64,000 bases of DNA from an uncultured Ignavibacteria bacterium (GTDB taxonomy: Bacteria; Bacteroidota; Ignavibacteria; Kapaibacteriales; UBA2268): contig CAIOZA010000095.1 in NCBI GenBank assembly GCA_903862655.1, forward strand, positions 26,202-90,201. The letters are read 5' to 3'. Made by a program: the position numbers and the translations under genes. The first letter of the stretch is position 1; each line of letters opens with the position of its first letter. Positions 9,187-17,777 of this stretch are shown here, in pieces. The notes under the pieces were generated by a model. It searched no databases, was not told the origin of the DNA, and saw only the letters and a program-made list of their open reading frames with translations.

Positions 9187-10479
9187 TTAGTTCATTTCCT
9201 TTCTTGGATCTGTGATTACTCCGGTTAATGCACTGGCGGCGGCAACAGCAGGCGAACAAAGATATACTTCAGAATCAGGATTGCCCATTCTTCCTTTGAA
9301 GTTACGATTTGTAGTTGAGAGTGCTTTTTCACCATTTCCAAGTGCGCCCTGATGTATTCCAAGGCAGGGACCGCATCCCGGATTGACTATGACGGCTCCT
9401 GCAGTCATCAAATCCATCAGATAGCCTTTTTCCATGGCTTCACGGTAGATTTTACCAGATGCCGGAAAGATTAACATTCTGGTTCCCTTCGCCACTTTCT
9501 TATTTCTAACTATATTTGCAGCAATTTCAAGATCATCAAGTCTGCCGTTCGTGCAAGAACCGATAACGATCTGATCGATTTTAATTCCCAAAAGATCTGT
9601 AACCGGTTTGACATTATCAACTGTATGAGGACATGCCAGCTGTGGTACTAAAGTATCTGCATTGATTTCAATGATTCTTTCGTACTGAGCGTCTTCGTCA
9701 GGCATTATCAGTTCTAACTCATCTGTTACTCCTGCTGTCTCTCTAAGATACTTCACTGTTTCTTCATCGGGAGGCACAATACCTGAAGTAGCTCCTGCTT
9801 CAACACTCATATTGCAGATGGTCAATCTACCTGAAGTACTCATACTCCTGATGGTTTCCCCATGAAATTCAATAACTTTAAAATTTGCGCCTTCTGCAGA
9901 TATGATTCCAATCAGATGTAGAATTAAATCCTTTGGTAGTACATTTTCAGCAAGTTTACCATTAACAACAACTTTAATTGTAGCAGGTACCTGAACATTC
10001 AAAGCGGTTCCAAGTGTCCAGACTGAAGCCATTTCTGTTGCACCAATTCCGAACGAGAAGGCACCTAGAGCACCATGACTTGTGGTATGGCTGTCAGTTC
10101 CAACAACTACGAAACCTGGTCTCACATAACCCATCTCCGGGAGAATCTGATGGCAAATCCCCATCTCGTCACCACGAATGTCATGGAATTTTGTAATATT
10201 CTGTTCTCCGATAAAAGTCCGGACTTTTTTATGGTTGGTTGCAGTCTTTGAGCTTTCAGCAGGAACGCGGTGATCGAAAATAATTGCGATTCTAGTAGGA
10301 TCCCAGACATTTGCTTCAAGATTAGTTTCTTTATAAATTTCCTGAAACTGATTAATAACTAATGCAGCATTTTCGTGTGACATAGCCAAGCTGACAGCCG
10401 GTTCAACAATCTCACCAACCTGAACCGATTCTCTGCCACAAGCTTTAGCCAGTATTTTCTGAACAATCGTTTGATTCAT
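9187..10479 (-). CDS. leuC: Aconitase-family hydro-lyase large subunit (3-isopropylmalate dehydratase type)
   Basis: 430 residues from the ATG at 10479, chosen because AGAGGA lies just before it; the frame stays open 16 codons further up without a ribosome binding site. The iron-sulfur ligands are present: Cys309 (GSCTNG), Cys369 and Cys372 (PGCGPC). The substrate-side motif GTDSHTTSHGALGAF is also intact. This is the shorter, archaeal-type LeuC/HacA form. It works with the small subunit encoded next as a [4Fe-4S] dehydratase. It belongs to a same-strand run with an isocitrate-type dehydrogenase, a CoA-transferase and HMG-CoA lyase. Substrate not determinable from sequence. Confidence 0.9.
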   Translation of the reverse strand: MNQTIVQKILAKACGRESVQVGEIVEPAVSLAMSHENAALVINQFQEIYKETNLEANVWDPTRIAIIFDHRVPAESSKTATNHKKVRTFIGEQNITKFHDIRGDEMGICHQILPEMGYVRPGFVVVGTDSHTTSHGALGAFSFGIGATEMASVWTLGTALNVQVPATIKVVVNGKLAENVLPKDLILHLIGIISAEGANFKVIEFHGETIRSMSTSGRLTICNMSVEAGATSGIVPPDEETVKYLRETAGVTDELELIMPDEDAQYERIIEINADTLVPQLACPHTVDNVKPVTDLLGIKIDQIVIGSCTNGRLDDLEIAANIVRNKKVAKGTRMLIFPASGKIYREAMEKGYLMDLMTAGAVIVNPGCGPCLGIHQGALGNGEKALSTTNRNFKGRMGNPDSEVYLCSPAVAAASALTGVITDPRKEMN

Positions 10480-10586
10480 AAATTCCTCTGTTATCAAAAA
10501 TAATATTGACAATGATCTAACATACAAAAATAAAGGTAAATACGATATCTTGTATTCACCTTTTGAAAAAAACTCATAATATATTA

Positions 10587-10988
10587 TTATTTTGTTATTA
10601 CAACCATATTCTCATCGCCTAATACTTCAAGAATTTTATCAAGTAAAACTTCTCTTGTAAATGGTTTGGTAATAAATCCTTTTGCCCCTATTTTATATGT
10701 TTTAGCTATTACCGAGGCATCTAAATGTCCGGACAGTATGATAACAGGTATATTCACTGTTACATCAAGATTCTTCATAATATGAAGAAGAATATCTCCA
10801 TTAAAAGTTGGTATAAAGATATCGAGAAGAATCAAATCGGGTTGTTTATTAATTGCTTGATTCAATCCGACGAACGGATCTCCGGCACTAATAGTTCTGT
10901 AGCCACCTTTCTCAAGTGCATTAGTAATATACACCTGTGTCCAGTTGTCGTCATCAATTATTAATACTGTTTTTCCTAATTCGTTCAT
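10587..10988 (-). CDS. Single-domain CheY-like response regulator
   Basis: 133 residues, a receiver domain and nothing else. The acidic pocket is Asp12-Asp13-Asp14, the phosphorylation site is Asp56 (LLLDIFIP), the switch Ser is Ser86 and the Lys is Lys108 (TKPF), so it should be phosphorylatable. No output domain follows, so it acts by protein contact. No kinase is adjacent; the nearest sensor kinase in the window is at 19.7-21.3 kb. It sits inside a run of metabolic genes on the same strand, with gaps of about 107 bases on each side, so membership of that transcription unit is uncertain. Confidence 0.9.
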   Translation of the reverse strand: MNELGKTVLIIDDDNWTQVYITNALEKGGYRTISAGDPFVGLNQAINKQPDLILLDIFIPTFNGDILLHIMKNLDVTVNIPVIILSGHLDASVIAKTYKIGAKGFITKPFTREVLLDKILEVLGDENMVVITK

Positions 10989-11092
10989 AAATCAAAATCA
11001 TTGTGAAACATCAATATCCATCTAGAAAATACCATACCAAAAAACCATATTATGATACCAATATACGAGTATACGAGAAAACTCAAAATAAA

Positions 11093-12286
11093 TTATATTA
11101 TTTTGCTTTTCTTCAATTGAAGAATATCATCTATTGAATAACCTAATGTCTTTAATATATCTTCAGTATTCTGTGATAGCAATGGCGGTGGCGATTCTAC
11201 AAAACACGGTGTCTTTTCGAATTTTGCAGTCATATTGAACAATTTTACTTTTCCTATCCCCTGAACATCAATTTCGTTGAAAGTCTGTCTGTGATCAATT
11301 TGAGACTGATTCAATGAATCTTCAAGAGATAAAATTGCGCCGGATGGTATATCACTTTTATTAAGAGTTTCGACCCAAAAATCCGTTCCTTTTAAGACTA
11401 AAACATTTTCTAGTAAAGGAGTTAATTCTTTCCTGTTTTTTTTGCGCGTGTCTCTTTCCTTGAACCTGAGATCTTCTTTCAATTCTGATAGACCGAGGAC
11501 ATCAGCAACGGATTCCCATTGTTCCTGTTTATTTGCGGCTATATTTATAAAACCATCCTTTGTTCTGAATACACCCGATGGTGCCGCTGTGAAATTATCG
11601 TTGCCTAGCAGCTGCGGCTCCTGATTACCGATCATAAGATTAGCCACTACCCACCCCATCAATGGCATTACAGAATCAAGAAGAGAGACATCAATGAATT
11701 GTCCCTCACCGGATCGTTCGCGGTGGAATAGTGCAGACATCACAGCAAAAGCAGCATTAAGGCCTCCAACTGTATCGCATAACGGAAAACCGGCTCTCAA
11801 AGGATTAAGGTTTTCATCTCCATTGATTGCCATTACTCCGCTCAATCCCTGAATAATCTGATCATAAGCAGGTTTCTTGGCATCAGGTCCAGTCTGACCA
11901 AATCCCGAAATTGCACAATATATAATTTTGTCATTTACTTCCTTAATCTTGTCATACCCAATACCAAGTCTGTCCATAACACCTGGCCGAAAGTTCTCTA
12001 CAACCACATCTGCGGTTTTTGCTAATTCGAGAAAGATTTCCTTGGCTTTGCTTTCTTTGAGATTTAATGTAAGTGATTTTTTATTAGCATTTTGAGCAAG
12101 GAAGCTAGTTCCCATTAGTAATTTATTGTATTCTGGAACACAACCCAATTTGCGGGCAAGATCACCATCGACAGGATTTTCAATTTTTATTACTTCAGCT
12201 CCAAGCCAAGCCAGATGCAGAGTACAAAATGGTCCGGAAAGAACATTTGTCAAATCAAGAACTCTTATACCTTCTAAAATTTTCAT
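11093..12286 (-). CDS. Family III (CaiB/BaiF) CoA-transferase
   Basis: 397 residues, normal for the family. It opens with the typical RVLDLTNVLSGPF and GAEVIKIENP segments. The catalytic Asp that forms the acyl-anhydride/CoA intermediates is Asp171, in PLCDTVGG, matching Asp169 of formyl-CoA transferase. The enzyme moves CoA between two carboxylic acids; succinyl-CoA is a common donor. It follows the HMG-CoA lyase gene by 21 bases on the same strand. This suggests that it activates a free acid to the CoA ester that the lyase then cleaves. The acid could be 3-hydroxy-3-methylglutarate or a citramalate-like acid; that is inference. Confidence 0.92.
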   Translation of the reverse strand: MKILEGIRVLDLTNVLSGPFCTLHLAWLGAEVIKIENPVDGDLARKLGCVPEYNKLLMGTSFLAQNANKKSLTLNLKESKAKEIFLELAKTADVVVENFRPGVMDRLGIGYDKIKEVNDKIIYCAISGFGQTGPDAKKPAYDQIIQGLSGVMAINGDENLNPLRAGFPLCDTVGGLNAAFAVMSALFHRERSGEGQFIDVSLLDSVMPLMGWVVANLMIGNQEPQLLGNDNFTAAPSGVFRTKDGFINIAANKQEQWESVADVLGLSELKEDLRFKERDTRKKNRKELTPLLENVLVLKGTDFWVETLNKSDIPSGAILSLEDSLNQSQIDHRQTFNEIDVQGIGKVKLFNMTAKFEKTPCFVESPPPLLSQNTEDILKTLGYSIDDILQLKKSKII

Positions 12287-12307
12287 AAAATCACTATTAG
12301 TTTATTA

Positions 12308-13210
12308 TTAATGATTAATAGGTCCGGATTTATAAATATAACCGGGTAAATGCTTTTCGAAGAAAATGGAAGCTTCTTCAGCAAGCGAGATAAGTGTGTT
12401 TAAATTTATGTTAGAAGGTCGATTCATATTCTGCATCATATGAGCAAAATCTTCTGTTGAGACATTTCCCGAAGCTAATTTTGTGAACGGGCAGCCACCG
12501 AGTCCACCAAAAGCTGTTTCAATATATGTCGCTCCTGAATCGATTGCTGTAAGAGTATTTACTAGTCCCATACCGTACGTATTATGGAAATGGCAGGCAA
12601 TTTGAATGTCCCCATTCAAAGAATTAATTTTATTAAACATTCTTTTAACCTGAGCAGGATTAGCATGACCAGCTGTGTCAGCTAAACTTATTTTTGTAAT
12701 ACCAGCTTCTAAATATTTTTCAACAATTGAATATACCTTGTTTTCATCTATTGCCCCTTCAAACCCGCAACCAAATGCAGATTGTACAGATACCTGAATA
12801 TTTTGCCGGGATCTTATAGCTTCTTTAGCAATATTAATAATTCTATCAGTGGCTTCGTCAGTTGTCATTCCCGTGTTTTTCATTGAATGAGTATCGCTAG
12901 CAGATACTCCCATACAAATCATGTCAACGTCAGCAGAAACAGCTCTCTCATAACCTTTCTCGTTGAGGATAAGAGCTGAAAGATAAACATCCTTTGTAAC
13001 ATTGCTTTGCTTGAAATGCGCGAATATGTCAGATGTATCCTTCATCTGTGGCATTTTATCAGGATTAACGAATGAGCCAACCTGTATGAATTTTATACCG
13101 GATTCGATAAGTGTTTCAATCCATTTAATTTTAATTTCAAGTGGGACGATTTTCTTCTCCATTTGGAGTCCGTCCCGCATACCAACTTCATGTATGATTA
13201 TATCTTTCAT
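12308..13210 (-). CDS. Hydroxymethylglutaryl-CoA lyase family protein (DRE-TIM metallolyase)
   Basis: 300 residues, the standard length. The key residues of HMG-CoA lyase are present: Arg12-Asp13 in EVGMRDGLQ, metal ligands His207 and His209 (CHFHNT), and catalytic Cys240 in the GLGGCPF loop. The known reaction splits HMG-CoA into acetyl-CoA and acetoacetate, the last step of leucine breakdown. Close relatives can cleave other 3-hydroxy-acyl-CoAs. It lies between the MFS transporter (17-base gap) and the CoA-transferase (21-base gap) in an apparent operon. AAAGGA precedes the ATG. Confidence 0.9.
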   Translation of the reverse strand: MKDIIIHEVGMRDGLQMEKKIVPLEIKIKWIETLIESGIKFIQVGSFVNPDKMPQMKDTSDIFAHFKQSNVTKDVYLSALILNEKGYERAVSADVDMICMGVSASDTHSMKNTGMTTDEATDRIINIAKEAIRSRQNIQVSVQSAFGCGFEGAIDENKVYSIVEKYLEAGITKISLADTAGHANPAQVKRMFNKINSLNGDIQIACHFHNTYGMGLVNTLTAIDSGATYIETAFGGLGGCPFTKLASGNVSTEDFAHMMQNMNRPSNINLNTLISLAEEASIFFEKHLPGYIYKSGPINH

Positions 13211-13227
13211 ATTCCTTTTGCCAAAAA

Positions 13228-14607
13228 TTAGTGCTGTTCTTTAAAACCTTTGAGCATCCACTTTCTTGCAAGAATCAATCCTACAGGGCTTGCTATTGCG
13301 ATGAAGCCGTATATTAGCCACATAAATTCAGTATGTGTTGCCTGAGGTGGAACTCCTGTGGGACAATACTTTGTTAGAAACCATCCTGAGTAAAAACTTG
13401 TTAATACCTTTGTCAGGAACCATGGAAATTGACCAAGTCCCATATAGATACCTGTCATATCTTTAGGCGCGATTTCAGCGACCCATTGCAGGAAACGTGG
13501 CTGCCACATAGCTTCACCAATTGTAAGAACGATAATATATAACATCAATATTGTGGTATTTGGACCTAAAACAAGCAAAAATGGTGCAGAAGCCATCACA
13601 ATTGTACCATAAATCATCATTTTGTATGTATGCTTCTTTGAAGTCAATGCAGCAATAGCAGGAGTAAGTATAAAAATAAATATCGGATTGAGATTAACGA
13701 AAAATTCAAAGTACTCACTCACAACTCCACTGAATGCTCTTGAGCAGTACTGTGGAAGAGTCAGCCAGTTATGAGCAAATAATGTTTGCACAGGAATTAG
13801 GATAAATATAAAGAAAAGAAAACGATAATCATTATAAGGGAAACGTTTTGCATAATTGAAAATTCTTTGCTTTAAGGGTGCTTCAGCTTTCGTTTCTTTC
13901 TCTTCAATTTCGATAGTCTGGTTCTCATCTAAAGCTTTTTTTAAAGAAGCTTTTGTGAGAAGAAACATTACTACAATTATCCCAATAAATGTCAAAAGGA
14001 CATATACCCAAAATACACCTGAAATTCCAAATTTATCTCTTACCGGAGGAGAAATAAAACCAGGTAGGAAGCCTCCAAGATTCATCAATGCATAAAGCAT
14101 TGCATAACCCATCGCTGAGGTTTTAGCATTTGTCAACTTCTTTACTGCAGTGTAGCAAGCAGGTTGATAGATACCGTAGCCAATAATTATACCAACAATA
14201 CCACCCATTGCTATCAGATGTGAATTTGACCACATACCCGTATCCCCACCAATAAGTGGGGATAGAGTAACTATGATTCTTCCGACCATCATGGTGGATA
14301 GAGCAATCAATAAGGCTTTGCGAATACCCATAAAATCCACTGTTGCTCCGAGGAAAAGCATAGCAATTGTTATTCCGCCGGTGAGAAAGCCCACCATAGG
14401 ACTTGCCTGTATATCAGTCAGTTTTAGTGACTGATTGAAAAACAATGCCAGCAAGGTCAGCATTCCAAAATAGGTCAGACCTTCCAATAAGTAGGAAAGA
14501 TTTATACCAAACAGTGCCTTCGATGTTTTGAACAAATCCTTAAATGGAGTAGTGACTTCATTGATTGTCTGGCGGATAATGCCTGTCTGGTTCTGGGTAT
14601 CGCTCAT
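13228..14607 (-). CDS. MFS transporter, distantly POT-like
   Basis: 459 residues with about 12 hydrophobic segments split by a charged cytoplasmic loop (about residues 222-250, rich in Glu and Lys). The first helix region (SYLLEGLTYFGMLTLLA) resembles the start of peptide/POT transporters, but the canonical POT signatures are not evident. The protein should be a secondary transporter in the inner membrane. Position as the first gene ahead of HMG-CoA lyase and CoA-transferase suggests uptake of the organic acid those enzymes process; this is inference. Substrate unknown. Confidence 0.85.
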   Translation of the reverse strand: MSDTQNQTGIIRQTINEVTTPFKDLFKTSKALFGINLSYLLEGLTYFGMLTLLALFFNQSLKLTDIQASPMVGFLTGGITIAMLFLGATVDFMGIRKALLIALSTMMVGRIIVTLSPLIGGDTGMWSNSHLIAMGGIVGIIIGYGIYQPACYTAVKKLTNAKTSAMGYAMLYALMNLGGFLPGFISPPVRDKFGISGVFWVYVLLTFIGIIVVMFLLTKASLKKALDENQTIEIEEKETKAEAPLKQRIFNYAKRFPYNDYRFLFFIFILIPVQTLFAHNWLTLPQYCSRAFSGVVSEYFEFFVNLNPIFIFILTPAIAALTSKKHTYKMMIYGTIVMASAPFLLVLGPNTTILMLYIIVLTIGEAMWQPRFLQWVAEIAPKDMTGIYMGLGQFPWFLTKVLTSFYSGWFLTKYCPTGVPPQATHTEFMWLIYGFIAIASPVGLILARKWMLKGFKEQH

Positions 14608-14712
14608 AATTATTTACATAAATTATTATTAAATATATTTTTCTAATTAACTTGATAACAGATTCGCATCTGCGAGATAGTGATAAAATTCAGTCCAGTT
14701 GATCATTCTGAA

Positions 14713-15849
14713 TTACAATTTCTCTGCTATAGCTTTTGCTAAGTCAAGTGTTGATGATGAGCCACCCATGTCATAGGTACGGACTTTGCCATCAGCTATC
14801 ACCTGAGCAGTAGCTTTTTCAAGTCTTTCAGCCATCTCAAATTCACCAAGATAATCAAGCATCATCTTTCCGGCAAGAATAGTGGCGATTGGATTAACTT
14901 TGTACAAACCGGAATATTTCGGAGCTGAACCATGTGATGGCTCGAAAACACCTAATTTCTCACCGATGTTGGCTGAGCAGGCAAATCCGAGTCCACCAAC
15001 CAATTGTGCTGTTAAATCCGAAATAACATCTCCATAAAGGTTTGGTGCAACCAGTACATCATAATTAAATGGATTCTTAATCAACCACATTGTCATTGCA
15101 TCGATGTTCGCTTCATCGTAGATGATTTCAGGATAATCCTTTGCAACTTCCTTGGATATTTCAAGGAATAATCCGTCTGTAGCACGAACCACATTTGCTT
15201 TATGAACAATAGTAACTTTCTTACGTCCATTGTTCTTAGCAAACTCAAATGCTTCACGTATAATTCTCTCAGAACCAAAACGAGTATTGATCTTGCATGA
15301 CACAGCAAATTCATTACCTTTGAGTTCTGCAAACTTCGAAAATGGGCTACTAAGCTTGGTGAGAGTTGCTATTAGTTCATCAGGTACCGGATTAAATTCA
15401 ACACCGCAGTATAGATCTTCTGTGTTTTCACGGAAAACTACGATATCAATATTCTCTTTGAAATTTAATGGATTGCCGGGGTAAGCTTTGCAGGGTCTGA
15501 GGCAGTTATAAAGATCAAATAGCTGTCTCATCCTTACGATTGGAGAGCGATAAATCAGATTTTTGCCTTGTAATTCCGGAACAAGTTCTTCTTCTGCCTG
15601 CTTCATAGGTTTGGAAGTAATTGCTCCAAACATAGCGGCATCGACATTGCCAAGAATATCGATGGTTCTTTGTGGAAAGGCATCACCCTCTTTGCACCAG
15701 AATTCCCATCCAATATCAGCATGGATATATTCTGCATTAAGATTTAATTTGTCAAAAACAATTTTAGCGGCTTCAAGAACCTCAACGCCAACGCCATCGC
15801 CCGGAAGCCAGGCAATTTTGTAATGGTCTTTTTTTCTTAAGATCGACAT
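14713..15849 (-). CDS. Isocitrate/isopropylmalate dehydrogenase family enzyme, isocitrate-type features
   Basis: 378 residues from the ATG at 15849, chosen because AAGGA lies just before it; an upstream in-frame TTG at 15864 lies within that site. The fold is the beta-decarboxylating dehydrogenase family. The substrate loop SPIVRMRQLFDLYNCLRP resembles isocitrate dehydrogenase, and the HKANV motif also fits isocitrate/homoisocitrate rather than isopropylmalate enzymes, which have DKAN. The cofactor loop HGSAPKYSG has the Lys-Tyr pair that marks NADP use in E. coli isocitrate dehydrogenase. Best guess is an NADP isocitrate dehydrogenase or a close relative acting on the product of the neighbouring LeuCD-type enzyme. 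Confidence 0.85.
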   Translation of the reverse strand: MSILRKKDHYKIAWLPGDGVGVEVLEAAKIVFDKLNLNAEYIHADIGWEFWCKEGDAFPQRTIDILGNVDAAMFGAITSKPMKQAEEELVPELQGKNLIYRSPIVRMRQLFDLYNCLRPCKAYPGNPLNFKENIDIVVFRENTEDLYCGVEFNPVPDELIATLTKLSSPFSKFAELKGNEFAVSCKINTRFGSERIIREAFEFAKNNGRKKVTIVHKANVVRATDGLFLEISKEVAKDYPEIIYDEANIDAMTMWLIKNPFNYDVLVAPNLYGDVISDLTAQLVGGLGFACSANIGEKLGVFEPSHGSAPKYSGLYKVNPIATILAGKMMLDYLGEFEMAERLEKATAQVIADGKVRTYDMGGSSSTLDLAKAIAEKL

Positions 15850-16394
15850 AACTTTCCTTTTCAATAATTAAATAACTCTTTTAATAAGATGCAATAAAGC
15901 AATATGCAAAATAAGAGTTTAAATGTTAAAAGAAAAAGTAAAAAATTATTCTTCATCTATTTAACACTTATTAACTGATGCAACACATTGAATTAATAAT
16001 AGTGAATGTGATAAATTCACTTATTGATGATTTTTCTTAAAGATTAGGTAGCGAAGACATGCAAAGAATATAATGGATTACAATCTTACTTTGAACAAAA
16101 CCAACCTAAATATATTTTAGTTTATTCAAATATAATTATCATCTATCATAAAAGCACAACTAAAAGATTATATTTTAATATTACATTTGTTTTATAAATT
16201 ATATTATTGTATGTTTGAATAGTAAGAAAAAAACACAAAAAGCTTTGGTTAGTGGTATATCTCTGATTTTGTATTTATTGTTTTAATATAGATTTAATCA
16301 CATTTCAAACGAGTATATTATGCTACTATCCACACTAAAGAGCGTATTGAGTCGTCTTCAATTCAATCTTTACCTAATTAGAAAAGACACTCCT
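15850..16394. other. 545-base AT-rich gap between divergent genes
   Basis: This lies between the dehydrogenase gene (leftward) and a T9SS cargo gene (rightward). It must hold both promoters, but I see no confident promoter motif, RNA gene, terminator hairpin or dispersed repeat. Confidence 0.5.
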
Positions 16395-17711
16395 ATGATT
16401 CATAAAAATATACTTTTTTGCATTTTGTTTCTTGTTTCTTTACTAGGTTCTTCGCATTCAGAAACACATAATTGGGCTGTTAACTTGAAGCTTCCCTATT
16501 CCTCCAATTTTACTGGCATTTCAAAAGCTGATTCTTTGAATATCATGGCTTGTGCCAACTTTGAAACTTATCCCTCATTTAGACAAATCATCAAAACAAC
16601 TAATGGAGGTATAACCTGGAAAATGGTATATAATTTTAATGATAATAATTTAGGATGGTTTGAGGTTCAAAATATATGTTATCCCACTAAAAACTTCTGT
16701 ATTGCCTCATGTGATTCCAACTATTTCTTGAAAACCACCGATGGAGGCGAAACATGGGTTCAGTTCCAAATTAAAATGGATTTGTTTACTAATGGCTTAA
16801 TTCATATCAGTTTACTCGATTCTTTAAATGGTATTATGGGTACTTATCGTAATATTGCTTTTTCAGATGATGGTTTTAAAACATATAAAATTTTGAAGCT
16901 TCCAAGACCATTAGTCATTGGAGATATAAAATTAGTCTCTTCGACTAAACTGTATCTATTGGCAGATAGTCCAATCAGTTTTTTTCAGTACGATATAAAA
17001 GAAGACTTATGGACTGAATATCCTGAATCTTTTCCGAAATATGATCCTGAATATAGAACACCTAATGGTATGTTTTTTTCTGATTCTCTTTTTGGTTATG
17101 TAACAGGCAATAGGAGAGCAGATATTGGCGATGCATCTTATGACATGATTCACAAGACAACTGATTGCGGTAAAACCTGGGTAGAAAAATTTAATGCATT
17201 AGTAAGTCCAAGAGGTGGTTTGACAGAAGTAGATTTCTGCGATAAAGAAAATGGGATAGCAGCGGGACCACAGGGCAAAATCTTCTGGACACATGATGCC
17301 GGAGAAACATGGTCTCAGGATTCAACACAAGCATTAATCAAAGCAACACCAGCGGTCATGCATGTTGCTAAGATAAACAAAAGCACAGCTCTAATCGCAG
17401 ATTTCTCTGGAAATATGTGGAGAACACCAATAGGGACTGATATACCTAAAGTAAATGATGATGAATCAATGATATATCCCAATCCGGCTACGGATTTCAT
17501 AGAAATCTCCGTAGGGACACAGCTTGCTGTGTCCGATCAAAGCGATGTGAGGATTTATAATGTATTGGGTGAAATACAGACCACCCCGTCACTTCGTGAC
17601 ACCCCTCCTTGGAAAGGAGTGGAAAAAGTAAGAATCAATGTTTCCAGCTTGGCACCGGGGATGTATTTTGTGAGGATAGGAGATCGAGTCAGTAAATTTG
17701 TCAAGTTGTAA
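16395..17711 (+). CDS. Secreted YCF48/BNR-type protein with T9SS sorting domain carrying in-frame palindromic repeats
   Basis: 438 residues from the ATG at 16395, chosen because a signal peptide begins there (IHKNILFCILFLVSLLGSS); the frame is open 25 codons upstream. The body holds Asp-box-like repeats (TTNGGITW, TTDGGETW, TTDCGKTW, HDAGETW) as in YCF48/BNR propellers. The last ~85 residues are a type A sorting domain (YPNPATDFIEI to APGMYFVRIGD..KFVKL). Within this domain two DNA palindromes of types found elsewhere only between genes are translated in frame (17511-17534 and 17581-17622). They add residues that the otherwise very similar domain of the next gene lacks. Exported by Sec then T9SS; role unknown. 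Confidence 0.85.
   Translation: MIHKNILFCILFLVSLLGSSHSETHNWAVNLKLPYSSNFTGISKADSLNIMACANFETYPSFRQIIKTTNGGITWKMVYNFNDNNLGWFEVQNICYPTKNFCIASCDSNYFLKTTDGGETWVQFQIKMDLFTNGLIHISLLDSLNGIMGTYRNIAFSDDGFKTYKILKLPRPLVIGDIKLVSSTKLYLLADSPISFFQYDIKEDLWTEYPESFPKYDPEYRTPNGMFFSDSLFGYVTGNRRADIGDASYDMIHKTTDCGKTWVEKFNALVSPRGGLTEVDFCDKENGIAAGPQGKIFWTHDAGETWSQDSTQALIKATPAVMHVAKINKSTALIADFSGNMWRTPIGTDIPKVNDDESMIYPNPATDFIEISVGTQLAVSDQSDVRIYNVLGEIQTTPSLRDTPPWKGVEKVRINVSSLAPGMYFVRIGDRVSKFVKL
17511..17534 (+). repeat. Coding palindromic element 1 (GTAGG family)
   Basis: GTAG followed by the palindrome GGACACAGC-TT-GCTGTGTCC, read in frame as part of the sorting domain. The reverse complement of the intergenic element 27131-27154 matches it at all but three positions, and the stem changes are compensated. 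Confidence 0.8.
17581..17622 (+). repeat. Coding palindromic element 2 (CCACCCC family)
   Basis: The element has two hairpins, GTCAC-TTC-GTGAC and CTCCTT-GG-AAGGAG, joined by ACCC blocks. The intergenic element at 19174-19224, read on the opposite strand, shares CCACCCCGTC and ACCCCTCCTT and forms the same hairpins with different stem bases. Here it is translated in frame. Confidence 0.75.
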
Positions 17712-17727
17712 TACATACATTTTATCA

Positions 17728-17767
17728 TCAACCCTATGGTTAACCCTAGGGTTGATTGATTTTTCTA
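17728..17767 (+). terminator. Hairpin between the two tandem cargo genes
   Basis: Perfect 9-bp arms (TCAACCCTA 17728-17736; TAGGGTTGA 17747-17755) followed by TTGATTTTT. It could be a terminator or another small palindromic repeat. The ribosome binding site of the next gene (AGGAGA) starts right after it. Confidence 0.5.
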
Positions 17768-17777
17768 GGAGAGACAA

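Noticed and set aside
16320..16394. Earlier start of the cargo gene
   Set aside because: The 25 extra residues would place a charged segment in front of the signal peptide; the ATG at 16395 gives a normal signal.
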